From CAVZLD01 sp964522605 (GTDB taxonomy: Bacteria; Planctomycetota; Planctomycetia; Pirellulales; Pirellulaceae), in the NCBI GenBank assembly GCA_964522605.1, contig CAZFWV010000092.1:1-21230 (forward strand): a stretch of 21,230 bases of DNA, in the 5' to 3' direction. The position numbers and the translations under genes are program-made. Position 1 is the stretch's first letter, and every line of letters begins with the position of its first letter. The notes under the pieces were generated by a model. That model was not told the DNA's origin, made no database searches, and saw only the letters and a program-made list of their open reading frames with translations. Shown one piece after another: positions 15,456 through 21,230 of this stretch.

Positions 15456-15836
15456 ATGAACATCCTCGGCCTCGGCACCGATATCGTCGAATGCGTGCGG
15501 ATCGCCCAGATGATCGAGCGGCACGGGGAACTGTTCCTCGGACGGGTCTATACGACCCACGAAATCGAGTACTGCAGCACGCGCAAGGCCGCGGTGCAGC
15601 ATTATGCCGGTCGCTGGGCCGCGAAAGAGGCCGTGCTCAAGGCGATGGGCACGGGATGGATCCGCGGAATCACCTGGCGCGACGTGGAAATCCGCAGCGT
15701 CCCTGGTCACAAGCCCACAATTGCCCTCGCCGGCGGCGCTCGAGAAATCTGTGAGCAACAGGGCGTCGCCGAAATGTTGATCTCGATCTCCCACTGCCGC
15801 CATTACGCCACGGCTTGCGCGATCGCCGTTGGGTAA
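15456..15836 (+). CDS. acpS: Holo-[acyl-carrier-protein] synthase
   Basis: Transfers 4'-phosphopantetheine from CoA to the serine of acyl carrier protein. The product is 126 residues, the usual length for AcpS. Visible: the magnesium/CoA site GLGTDIVE (Asp9), FLGRVYTTHEIEYC, and the second metal-binding block RWAAKEAVLKAMGTG (Glu58), then ISHCRHYATACAIA at the end. It starts 12 bases after the trpS stop with AGGG at 15446-15449 as ribosome binding site. Its stop codon (15834-15836) lies inside a triple 14-base repeat, so the C-terminus is set by that repeat. Confidence 0.96.
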   Translation: MNILGLGTDIVECVRIAQMIERHGELFLGRVYTTHEIEYCSTRKAAVQHYAGRWAAKEAVLKAMGTGWIRGITWRDVEIRSVPGHKPTIALAGGAREICEQQGVAEMLISISHCRHYATACAIAVG

Positions 15837-15866
15837 GCGCCGTTGGGTAAGCGCCGTCGGGCAAGC
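15825..15866 (+). repeat. Three 14-bp tandem repeats over the acpS stop codon
   Basis: GCCGTTGGGTAAGC at 15825-15838 is repeated exactly at 15839-15852 and with two changes at 15853-15866. The TAA stop of acpS lies in the first copy. The repeat probably arose by local duplication of the gene end. Confidence 0.85.
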
Positions 15867-15893
15867 ACCACACCCTGCCCCCTCCGCGATCTT

Positions 15894-15909
15894 CCGCGGG
15901 TCTCCGCGG
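15894..15909. other. GC hairpin between acpS and the tRNA gene
   Basis: CCGCGG, loop GTCT, CCGCGG gives a compact 6-base stem between two convergent genes. There is no T-run on either side. It may aid termination from both directions but could be chance in GC-rich DNA. Confidence 0.3.
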
Positions 15910-16007
15910 CTCCGCCTTCTCTGAAGCACAGCATGGAACCCGAGAACAGATGCGTGACAGCAACGCTTGCGCTAGCGGAACAGAATCCGCAGATTTCGGA
16001 GAACCAG

Positions 16008-16081
16008 TGGGCGCACGAAGATTCGAACTTCGGACCTCGTCGTTATCAGCGACGCGCTCTAACCAACTGAGCTATGCGCCC
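16008..16081 (-). tRNA. tRNA-Ile (anticodon GAU)
   Basis: Read on the minus strand, the cloverleaf is complete: acceptor GGGCGCA/TGCGCCC, U8-A9, D stem GCTC/GAGC with loop AGTTGGTTA, anticodon stem CGTCG/CGACG with loop CTGATAA (anticodon GAT), variable AGGTC, T stem CGAAG/CTTCG with loop TTCGAAT, and discriminator A. CCA is not encoded. The gene stands alone here, not inside an rRNA operon, which is where tRNA-Ile(GAU) is often found. It is convergent with acpS and divergent from the thioredoxin-domain gene. Confidence 0.97.
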
Positions 16082-16096
16082 CGGCACAAGTTCCTT

Positions 16097-16124
16097 ATTG
16101 TAAAGTCAAGCCGGTGGGCGTAAA
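16097..16124 (-). promoter_or_regulatory. Putative promoter of tRNA-Ile
   Basis: On the minus strand, TTTACG (16124-16119) and TACAAT (16102-16097) are separated by 16 bases. Transcription would start near 16090, about 8 bases before the mature tRNA 5' end at 16081, a common arrangement for tRNA genes. Confidence 0.45.
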
Positions 16125-16239
16125 GCCCTGCTGGAACCGCCCGCCTACACCGGGTCTTCCGCCGTAAAACCCCGCGGAACCAGCATGCCTCGGCGAACGA
16201 ATGGATTTCCTGCCCCGCCCCATCTGGAAGGACGCCACC

Positions 16240-18126
16240 GTGATTTTGCGAATTACTGCTGTCGCTTGTTTCACCGTATTGCTGTCCCTGCCCGTTGTGT
16301 CGCCTGCGCAAGCTCAACCCTCCGTCCGCCAGGCACTCAGTCTGGTGCCGATGCAGGCCGACGTGGAGATTGATCGCCCCACGGATGAACAGATTCCCAA
16401 ATGCACGATTAGCCCTTCGCGGGACGCCGATCAGCGAGCCTGGGTTGTTTCGAGTCCCGAAGGCAACCTGCTCCGTCGCTTTGTCGACACGAACGGAGAC
16501 AATCGGATCGACCAGTGGTGCTACTATCGGGGTGGGATTGAGGTCTATCGCGACATCGACGGCGATTTCAATGAAAAGGCGGATCAGTACCGCTGGTTTG
16601 GCACCGGCGGCATGCGTTGGGGCCTGGATCGCAACGAAGATGGCGTGATCGATGACTGGAAATGGATCTCTCCGGAAGAAGTCTCGGCCGAACTGCTCGG
16701 GGCGATCCGCTCCAAGGATGCTCGGCGTTTCGCTGCTCTGCTAGTCAGCAAAGAAGAACTGACCAACCTGGGCTTCGAGGACGAAGCAGCGGCTCAGATT
16801 TTGGCACGCGTCGAAAAGGCAAAAAGCTCGTTCGCCACTTTTGCCGCCGAGAAGAAAGAGATCACCGAACAGACGCGGTGGATCGATTTCAGCGCGCCCA
16901 CGCCTGGGGTCGTCCCGGCGGGCACCCAGTCGACGAAGGATCTCGTGGTCTATGAAAACGTAATGGCGATGACGGAGACCGGCGGCCAGCATGGAGAACT
17001 CAACATCGGGACTCTCCTGCGCGTGGACGACCGGTGGCGATTGATCGACCTGCCCACCGCCGAATCGGCCGGCGTCTTCTTTACGGCCGTCGCCCCGCGC
17101 CCCACCGCCATGCTCGAAGGCTCCGAGGGCGTCAGCCCCCAATTGCAGAAGCTGATTCAACAATTGGAGGAACTCGACAAAGGACTGGCCGCCGCGGAAA
17201 ACAACGAGGCGCTGATTCGCCGAATTCACACCCAGCGCACCGAATTGTTGCGGCAACTGGTCCAGGTCACCTCGGGGAGCGACCGCGATATGTGGCTCCT
17301 GCAACTGGTCGACAGTGCCGTCGCTTCGACGCAGTCCACCGAGGGAACCACCGATAGCGAAACCCTGACGAAGCTGGTCACCGAGGTGAAAGCATCGACG
17401 GAGAACAAAGAGATCATCAGTCAGGCTCGCTTCGTGGCACTGACCGCGGAGTACTCCGCCAGCTTGCTCGAACCGAATGCCGACTATGCCGCCATCCAGA
17501 CCAAATGGATCAGCGATCTGGAGGCCTTTGTTCAGGAGTTCGGCGAGACACGGGCGGCCGCCGATGCGATGCTCCAGTTGGCAATTTCCCACGAATTCGC
17601 CGGCCAAGATGAAAAGGCGATCAGCTCCTACGAACGCATCGTCCAGGAGTTTCCCGAGACGGAGATGGCGGAAAAGGCGAAAGGCGCGACCCGACGTCTG
17701 CAGTCGGTCGGCAAACCGCTGGAACTGAGCGGAAAAGGACTCGATGGCCGACCGTTCGATCTCGGATCCCTGCGCGGCAACCTGATCGTCGTTCAGTACT
17801 GGGCCACCTGGTGCGAGCCGTGTAAGGAAGACATGAAGCAGCTGCGCACCCTACTCAGCCAGTACGCACGCCGAAAATTTGCCGTGGTGGGAGTCAACCT
17901 GGACAACCAGCCCCAAGAAGCACTCAGTCACCTGCGATCCGAAAGGATGGGTTGGCCCCAACTCTACGAATCCGGGGGACTCGAGAGCGGATTGGCCAAA
18001 CAAATGGGCATCTTCACCCTGCCCGTGATGTTGCTGATCGATGAAAGCGGAGCCGTCGTGAATCGATCGGTCACGATCGAAGAGCTCGATGCAGAGCTGA
18101 AGAAACGCTTCTCGTCCGGAAACTGA
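16240..18126 (+). CDS. Exported Asp-rich repeat / TPR-like / thioredoxin-domain protein
   Basis: 628 residues from the GTG at 16240, chosen because GGAAGGA (16226-16232) sits 7 bases upstream and translation then starts directly with a signal peptide ending SPAQA (about residue 26). An ATG at 16201 would add 13 residues. Order: three Asp-rich loops resembling EF-hand/thrombospondin-3 calcium sites, DTNGDNRID (83), DIDGDFNEKAD (105) and DRNEDGVID (130); a middle region of about 300 residues with helices; a TPR-like segment (about 430-490, DAMLQLAISHEFAGQDEKA); and a TlpA/ResA-like thioredoxin domain (about 500-625) with WCEPC (Cys525, Cys528) and cis-Pro595. It probably acts in the periplasm in disulfide reduction or as a cell-surface redox protein; the partner is unknown. 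Confidence 0.88.
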   Translation: MILRITAVACFTVLLSLPVVSPAQAQPSVRQALSLVPMQADVEIDRPTDEQIPKCTISPSRDADQRAWVVSSPEGNLLRRFVDTNGDNRIDQWCYYRGGIEVYRDIDGDFNEKADQYRWFGTGGMRWGLDRNEDGVIDDWKWISPEEVSAELLGAIRSKDARRFAALLVSKEELTNLGFEDEAAAQILARVEKAKSSFATFAAEKKEITEQTRWIDFSAPTPGVVPAGTQSTKDLVVYENVMAMTETGGQHGELNIGTLLRVDDRWRLIDLPTAESAGVFFTAVAPRPTAMLEGSEGVSPQLQKLIQQLEELDKGLAAAENNEALIRRIHTQRTELLRQLVQVTSGSDRDMWLLQLVDSAVASTQSTEGTTDSETLTKLVTEVKASTENKEIISQARFVALTAEYSASLLEPNADYAAIQTKWISDLEAFVQEFGETRAAADAMLQLAISHEFAGQDEKAISSYERIVQEFPETEMAEKAKGATRRLQSVGKPLELSGKGLDGRPFDLGSLRGNLIVVQYWATWCEPCKEDMKQLRTLLSQYARRKFAVVGVNLDNQPQEALSHLRSERMGWPQLYESGGLESGLAKQMGIFTLPVMLLIDESGAVVNRSVTIEELDAELKKRFSSGN

Positions 18127-18153
18127 GAAAATCAGGATCCCAGATCAAGCCTC

Positions 18154-18179
18154 GCGAGGTGGGGTAGCACCCGCCTCGC
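18154..18179 (+). terminator. Strong hairpin after the thioredoxin-domain gene
   Basis: GCGAGG (18154-18159) pairs with CCTCGC (18174-18179), a T-G pair follows, then GGG with CCC, leaving a six-base loop GTAGCA. This is a ten-pair stem 27 bases after the stop. There is no T-run, so termination may be partial; a repeat element is an alternative reading. Confidence 0.5.
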
Positions 18180-18227
18180 ACCGCCATCCATCTCAGAACG
18201 TGGTTGGAAATGGGCTCCCAAGTGTGC

Positions 18228-18283
18228 CACTGGCTATGCCAGTGCCGTTGCTACATTGGAAAATGACACTGGCGAAGCCAGTG
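18228..18283. repeat. Pair of CACTGGC...GCCAGTG palindromes
   Basis: CACTGGC-TAT-GCCAGTG (18228-18244) and CACTGGC-GAA-GCCAGTG (18267-18283) are two perfect 7-base hairpins with different 3-base loops, about 22 bases apart. Identical arms with variable loops mark a dispersed palindromic element. The scaffold gap begins 21 bases later. Confidence 0.75.
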
Positions 18284-18304
18284 CCACACCAATTTTCAAA
18301 CAGC

Positions 18305-18404
18305 NNNNNNNNNNNNNNNNNNNNNNNNNNNNNNNNNNNNNNNNNNNNNNNNNNNNNNNNNNNNNNNNNNNNNNNNNNNNNNNNNNNNNNNNNNNNNNNN
18401 NNNN
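18305..18404. other. Assembly gap (100 N)
   Basis: A second run of exactly 100 N, a placeholder of unknown true size, directly after the palindrome pair and directly before the hairpin that ends the small minus-strand gene. Confidence 0.97.
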
Positions 18405-18423
18405 GCTCAACGATTCGCTGAGC
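18405..18423 (-). terminator. Hairpin at the 3' end of the small minus-strand gene
   Basis: GCTCA (18405-18409) and TGAGC (18419-18423) form a stem with an inner CG-ATT-CG and one mismatch, overlapping the last base of the minus-strand stop codon. Any T-run that would confirm termination lies in the gap. Confidence 0.4.
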
Positions 18424-18584
18424 TACCAGTTCCAGTGCTTGTTGCGCCGTTGGCGAAAACCGCCCGGTGAACTCGTCTTGCGGCTACGACTGCGGGCAGC
18501 ATGCGGACGTCGCGCTCGATACGTGTCTCGCTGGCGGCGCTGCTCCAACTTCGAATCGTCGTAGTTCTGCTCATAGTTGCCCAT
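18423..18584 (-). CDS. Small basic protein, 53 residues, unknown function
   Basis: A short minus-strand gene from ATG at 18584 to TAG at 18423. The product starts MGNYEQNYDD, has a highly basic middle (about 17 Arg/Lys in 53 residues, including ARSRSRKTSS), then PGGFRQRRNKHWNW at the C-terminus. Support for its reality: a purine-rich ribosome binding site (GGGAAGGGAAAG, ending 4 bases before the ATG), a hairpin at the stop codon, and a composition unlike random frames, with an acidic N-terminus, a basic core and an aromatic end. I do not recognise the family. The charge suggests nucleic-acid or ribosome binding, which is inference. It stands alone between a gap and a non-coding stretch. Confidence 0.6.
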   Translation of the reverse strand: MGNYEQNYDDSKLEQRRQRDTYRARRPHAARSRSRKTSSPGGFRQRRNKHWNW

Positions 18585-19150
18585 TAGCTTTCCCTTCCCT
18601 CATCGTGGCCAAATCATTGGATCATCGGGGCCAGACACCCCAGCGGTCGGGAACAAGGGGCAACTGCTATGCCTAAATCAAAAAACCCTCTCATTTCGAC
18701 CAATCTGCACATCCCCCCAGGTCGATCGATTCTCACATAACCCATTGACGAACATGCACTTTCACTTCTCGCCCGACCCGCCGCACTCATTCATCCCATC
18801 CATCTCAACTGACGCCTCATAAACAACCTATTTTCACCACCTTAGTGACCAGCGCGGGCCATCGAACGCAACGTGTTTTTCAGCAACGGCTTAGGTAATC
18901 AGCGTGGAATTCGAATGTTCCGATTTCGACCGAATCGCACGCGAAATCCAGATCGCAACTTTTTAAATTCCAAAAACTTACGATCGTTGTACTCAATCAG
19001 ATTCGGGTTTCACCAAAACAGGGAAACACGGCCCGATTGGAATGATTGTAAGGATTACAAGGGCTGCGTTGGACGGCGCCGCGGGCTGTCAAGTCGGAAC
19101 GGCCACAAGTCAAGTCAAATGCATAACTTATATTCACGCCCGGAGTTCTA
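18585..19150. other. AT-richer non-coding stretch
   Basis: More than 500 bases with no convincing gene on either strand. Parts (about 18660-18850 and 18900-19020) are visibly richer in A/T than the rest of the window. It contains GGGGCCAGACACCCC (18628-18642, a small inverted repeat) and the perfect palindrome TTGTAAGGATTACAA at 19046-19060. A plus-strand frame from 18873 to 19157 lacks a ribosome binding site and family features. Confidence 0.5.
19046..19060. promoter_or_regulatory. Operator-like palindrome TTGTAAGGATTACAA
   Basis: Two perfect 6-base arms separated by 3 bases, 90-105 bases before the putative promoter of the small membrane protein. Size and symmetry fit a dimeric repressor site. 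No regulator is encoded nearby. Confidence 0.3.
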
Positions 19151-19180
19151 TTGGTGATTGGCATCCGGATCGCTTATGCT
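19151..19180 (+). promoter_or_regulatory. Possible promoter of the small membrane protein
   Basis: TTGGTG (19151-19156), an 18-base spacer and TATGCT (19175-19180) would start transcription near 19187, 48 bases before the ATG at 19235. Both boxes are only partial matches. Confidence 0.33.
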
Positions 19181-19234
19181 GTGCCGCCGATCGGATCTGG
19201 CAGCTCGGCGGAAGGGAATCCTGGAGTGCAGCCG

Positions 19235-19516
19235 ATGATTTTGACACCGGACTCGACGCTGTTTTTGCTCCTCGTGGGCGTGCAGTTGCTTGGAGCCCTG
19301 GGACTGATTGCCTCGCGTCTGGGAGAAAAATGGGGGCGATTTGGGGCCTGCCAGTTGCTTTTCTTCGGCACGATGCTGGTCGTTGCCTGCGCAACGATTA
19401 CTTCGCTCCTGTGCGATAGCGGTTCATGGGCCGTCTCAGGAACAACCCTTTCAGTGATGGTCATTGGTGGGACTTTAGATTGCGGCCGTTGGGACCAGAG
19501 CCGCGCGCATCGCTAG
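19235..19516 (+). CDS. Small membrane protein, unknown function
   Basis: 93 residues from the ATG at 19235, chosen because GGAG (19222-19225) sits 9 bases upstream; the frame is open further upstream to 19151 but that part overlaps the likely promoter. Three hydrophobic segments are visible: about 8-27 (STLFLLLVGVQLLGALGLIA), 41-60 (LLFFGTMLVVACATITSLLC) and 69-81 (TTLSVMVIGGTLD). Between the first two lies a basic loop, SRLGEKWGRFG. The last segment is short, so two or three membrane passes are possible. I do not recognise a function. It stands alone with a GC hairpin (CCCCC...GGGGG, about 19541-19561) downstream that may end its transcript. Confidence 0.7.
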   Translation: MILTPDSTLFLLLVGVQLLGALGLIASRLGEKWGRFGACQLLFFGTMLVVACATITSLLCDSGSWAVSGTTLSVMVIGGTLDCGRWDQSRAHR

Positions 19517-20051
19517 GTAACCCACCGCGGCTGCAGGCATTACCCCCCTTTAGCATGGGGGCGCAGGAACACGATTGAAGATTGCCGATTGATGATCTCC
19601 GATTGCTGAAGGAAAGGGAAAGACTCTGACCAGCGATTCCGAGCACGGAAAAGGTAATTCTGTCGCTCCACCCTCATCCGCATCCGCATGGCCTGCGACT
19701 TCGCAAATCGACAATCGTCATTCGCCCCTCGTCAATCAATTCGGCTCGCAGGATCCGCCGAGCCGATCGGCGTCGAACGGCCGCACACCGTGCATTAAAC
19801 CCCTCCATTGAGCCGTTCAAGCCCCCTCCTTTCCACCGGTAAGCGCCGCAAAATCCAAAAAATCCTTTCTCCCGGTCGCCTCCACCGGCCGAAAAGAACA
19901 GCAGTTGAAGTTTCGGGAACCAACGAGGCTGCGCAGGGGGGGCACCCTGTTCCCACACGGGACGCCAATGCGGAGTCGTCCCTTCGCAGGAGCCTCGGAA
20001 CGGACGCCATCAACGACCCACGTGCATGGCGCACAAACAGGAGGGGATTTC
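19517..20051. other. Intergenic region and leader of the BON-domain gene
   Basis: About 535 bases without a supportable gene. It holds a CCCCC...GGGGG hairpin just after the membrane-protein gene (about 19541-19561), a degenerate GATTG-based simple repeat (about 19573-19609), and a likely leader with CCGGT-CGCCTCC-ACCGG (19872-19888) and a strong ribosome binding site AGGAGGGG (20039-20046). No consensus promoter stands out. Confidence 0.45.
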
Positions 20052-21056
20052 ATGAGGAAGCGAATGACTTCGGCATTCGTGGCTGTCACGTTCGCCTTGT
20101 TGATCGGCGTGACGGTCCGAGCGGACGACCAGCAGATTGGCAAGCAGATCGTGGATCGACTGCAAGCGCAGCGTCAGGCGGCGCAACTGGAAGGTTTCAA
20201 CCTCGGTGTCCAGGTCGAGAGCGGCACGGTAACCATGTCGGGGAGTGTGTCGACGGAAGAGCAGGCGGCCCTGGCGTTGGATGTGGCTCGGCGGGTGCCG
20301 GGAGTCAAACTGGTGATTAACGACTTGCGGGTAGAACCGGCCGCGCGCGAGACGGCGACGGCGACTCAGCCCGCGTCTTTCACGGCAACACTACCCCCGG
20401 TTCCGCCGGCGGCTCCGGTGGAGATTACGGCTCCGACCGACAGCGCCGCGCCGAGTCTCGAACCAGCATTGAACACGGCTCTGGTAGCCCCCTTGCCGGC
20501 CCAGCCGCCCACTCCCATGGTCGCCGTCCCGGCGCCCGCCCAACCGGTGATGGTCCCGACGCCGCGGACAATGCAGCCGGCGGCGTTACCCGCGACGAAG
20601 CAACCGTTAGCGTTTGCCCGCGGTACTCTGGCCGCCCGTCCGGCTCAGGCGAACCGCGGCCTCGTTCCCGCCCAGTACATGGAAGAACACGTCGGCGAGA
20701 TGTCGAGCATTCCGATGCAGGAATACGGCGGGCAGTACGGGGGAGAGGTCGTATACGGCGACCCAGGTTACTCGACCGGCATGTCGGGCGGAGCTCCCGT
20801 GCCGATGTCCCCGGTGGGCATGGGCATGCCCGGTGGCACACCGGCCTACGACAATCCTCAGATGCCGTCGTATGCGTGGCCAAGCTATGCGTCGTATCCG
20901 AACTATGCGGCGCTGACCTATCCGCATCAGTATTCGCCGACGGCGTGGCCGTACATCGGACCGTTCTACCCCTATCCGCAGGTTCCTCTCGGCTGGCGTA
21001 AAGTCATGCTCGAATGGGACGATGGCTGGTGGTACTTGGACTTCCTGTCGAAGTAA
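20052..21056 (+). CDS. Secreted BON-domain protein with low-complexity tail
   Basis: 334 residues from the ATG at 20052, fixed by AGGAGGGG 5 bases upstream. A signal peptide (MRKRMTSAFVAVTFALLIGVTVRA, cleavage near residue 24) is followed by one BON domain (about 28-95) with the family pattern VESGTVTMSGSVSTEEQAALALD and VPGVKLVINDL. BON domains are thought to bind phospholipid or the cell envelope. Then comes a Pro/Ala/Thr-rich linker (about 97-205), a Gly/Met/Tyr-rich section with repeated GGQYGGE-like and SYPNY-like pieces, and a compact end, YPYPQVPLGWRKVMLEWDDGWWYLD. I recall this ending from other planctomycete proteins, which suggests it is a conserved module. The likely location is periplasm or outer envelope. 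It is transcribed alone and ends at a strong terminator. Confidence 0.88.
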   Translation: MRKRMTSAFVAVTFALLIGVTVRADDQQIGKQIVDRLQAQRQAAQLEGFNLGVQVESGTVTMSGSVSTEEQAALALDVARRVPGVKLVINDLRVEPAARETATATQPASFTATLPPVPPAAPVEITAPTDSAAPSLEPALNTALVAPLPAQPPTPMVAVPAPAQPVMVPTPRTMQPAALPATKQPLAFARGTLAARPAQANRGLVPAQYMEEHVGEMSSIPMQEYGGQYGGEVVYGDPGYSTGMSGGAPVPMSPVGMGMPGGTPAYDNPQMPSYAWPSYASYPNYAALTYPHQYSPTAWPYIGPFYPYPQVPLGWRKVMLEWDDGWWYLDFLSK

Positions 21057-21094
21057 CCGCGGGATTCCGACGCACGTTCCCGCATGAAATTCCC

Positions 21095-21136
21095 AGACCC
21101 CCGACCGAAACCAAATCGGCTCGGGGGTCTGTTATT
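21095..21136 (+). terminator. Rho-independent terminator of the BON-domain gene
   Basis: AGACCCCCGA (21095-21104) pairs perfectly with TCGGGGGTCT (21121-21130), the inner CCG/CGG extends the stem with one bulge, and GTTATT follows. It lies 38 bases after the stop. This is the strongest terminator in the window. Confidence 0.85.
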
Positions 21137-21181
21137 GCGCAGTACGGCAGGAATAGGCTGGAGGCTCTAGGCTGCAGGCTG

Positions 21182-21230
21182 GAGTCTCCAGTCTCCAGTC
21201 TCCAGTCTCCAGTCTCCAGTCTCCAGTCTC
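21182..21230. repeat. Heptamer tandem repeat (CAGTCTC)n
   Basis: Seven 7-base units are visible, the first GAGTCTC and six CAGTCTC, and the array runs off the window edge. The 35 bases before it (GGCTGGAGGCTCTAGGCTGC) are a degenerate version of the same Purine-Purine-CT theme, suggesting growth by slippage. Confidence 0.92.

Noticed and set aside
18577..18822. 81-residue plus-strand ORF opposite the small basic gene
   Set aside because: Its start lies in the ribosome binding site region of the minus-strand gene; low-complexity Ser/Pro/His sequence with no translation signal.
18873..19157. 94-residue plus-strand ORF
   Set aside because: No ribosome binding site, no family features, and an Arg/Asn-rich composition unlike its neighbours. 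It overlaps the operator-like palindrome and the candidate promoter region.

Overview
The window reads as chromosomal DNA from a GC-rich, free-living bacterium, most likely a member of the Planctomycetota. This attribution is an inference from recall of the protein families, not a database result. The supporting features are a secreted BON-domain protein with a Tyr/Pro-rich tail ending in a Trp-rich motif, a tiny lipoprotein with a YTSENLR...WERIWFLD core, a GlcD/GlcF-type fusion protein of about 1000 residues beside molybdopterin genes, a TIGR01977-like cysteine desulfurase, and many palindromic intergenic repeats. Two runs of exactly 100 N (11429-11528 and 18305-18404) show that this is a draft scaffold. 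Both gaps lie in or beside repeats.

Layout. 69-782 (minus): endonuclease III (nth). 1167-4394 (plus): a DUF309 protein, a Lon-N-terminal-domain protein, GTP cyclohydrolase I (folE), a multipass membrane protein and a zinc-ribbon membrane protein; the last three are tightly packed. 4637-10589 (plus): a metabolic run consisting of an FAD/Fe-S oxidoreductase (YdiJ-like), moaD, moaE, moaA and a cysteine desulfurase. The oxidoreductase overlaps moaD by ATGA, and moaA is followed two bases later by the desulfurase. Together these genes provide GTP-to-cyclic-pyranopterin chemistry (MoaA), the molybdopterin synthase pair (MoaD/MoaE) and a plausible sulfur source. moaC and a MoeB-type MoaD-activating enzyme are not in the window. 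10820-11239: a YkgJ-type cysteine-cluster protein.

11240-12226 holds no gene. It carries a 58-bp palindromic tandem array interrupted by the first gap, and then a near-consensus sigma-70 promoter driving an HU/IHF-family protein (12227-12625). A small lipoprotein (12691-12909) follows. Next come a structured intergenic stretch with a perfect 13-bp inverted repeat, a class 1 dihydroorotate dehydrogenase (13389-14369), a terminator, tryptophanyl-tRNA synthetase (14478-15443) and holo-ACP synthase (15456-15836). A tRNA-Ile(GAU) lies on the minus strand (16008-16081). Divergent from it is an exported protein of about 630 residues, with Asp-rich calcium-loop-like repeats followed by a TPR-like segment and a thioredoxin domain (16240-18126).

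The right part (18127-20051) is mostly non-coding. It holds palindromic repeats, the second gap, a 53-residue basic minus-strand ORF (18423-18584) with a good ribosome binding site, and a small membrane protein (19235-19516). The window ends with the BON-domain protein (20052-21056), a strong terminator and a heptamer tandem repeat that runs off the edge.

Most genes here are ordinary housekeeping genes. I do not see a defence system, CRISPR array, prophage or transposase. The items most worth a second look are the unannotated basic mini-protein, the 58-bp palindromic array with a solitary relative 3' of the desulfurase gene, the split zinc-ribbon membrane protein, the calcium-loop/TPR/thioredoxin fusion, and operator-like palindromes upstream of the oxidoreductase operon and of the small membrane protein.
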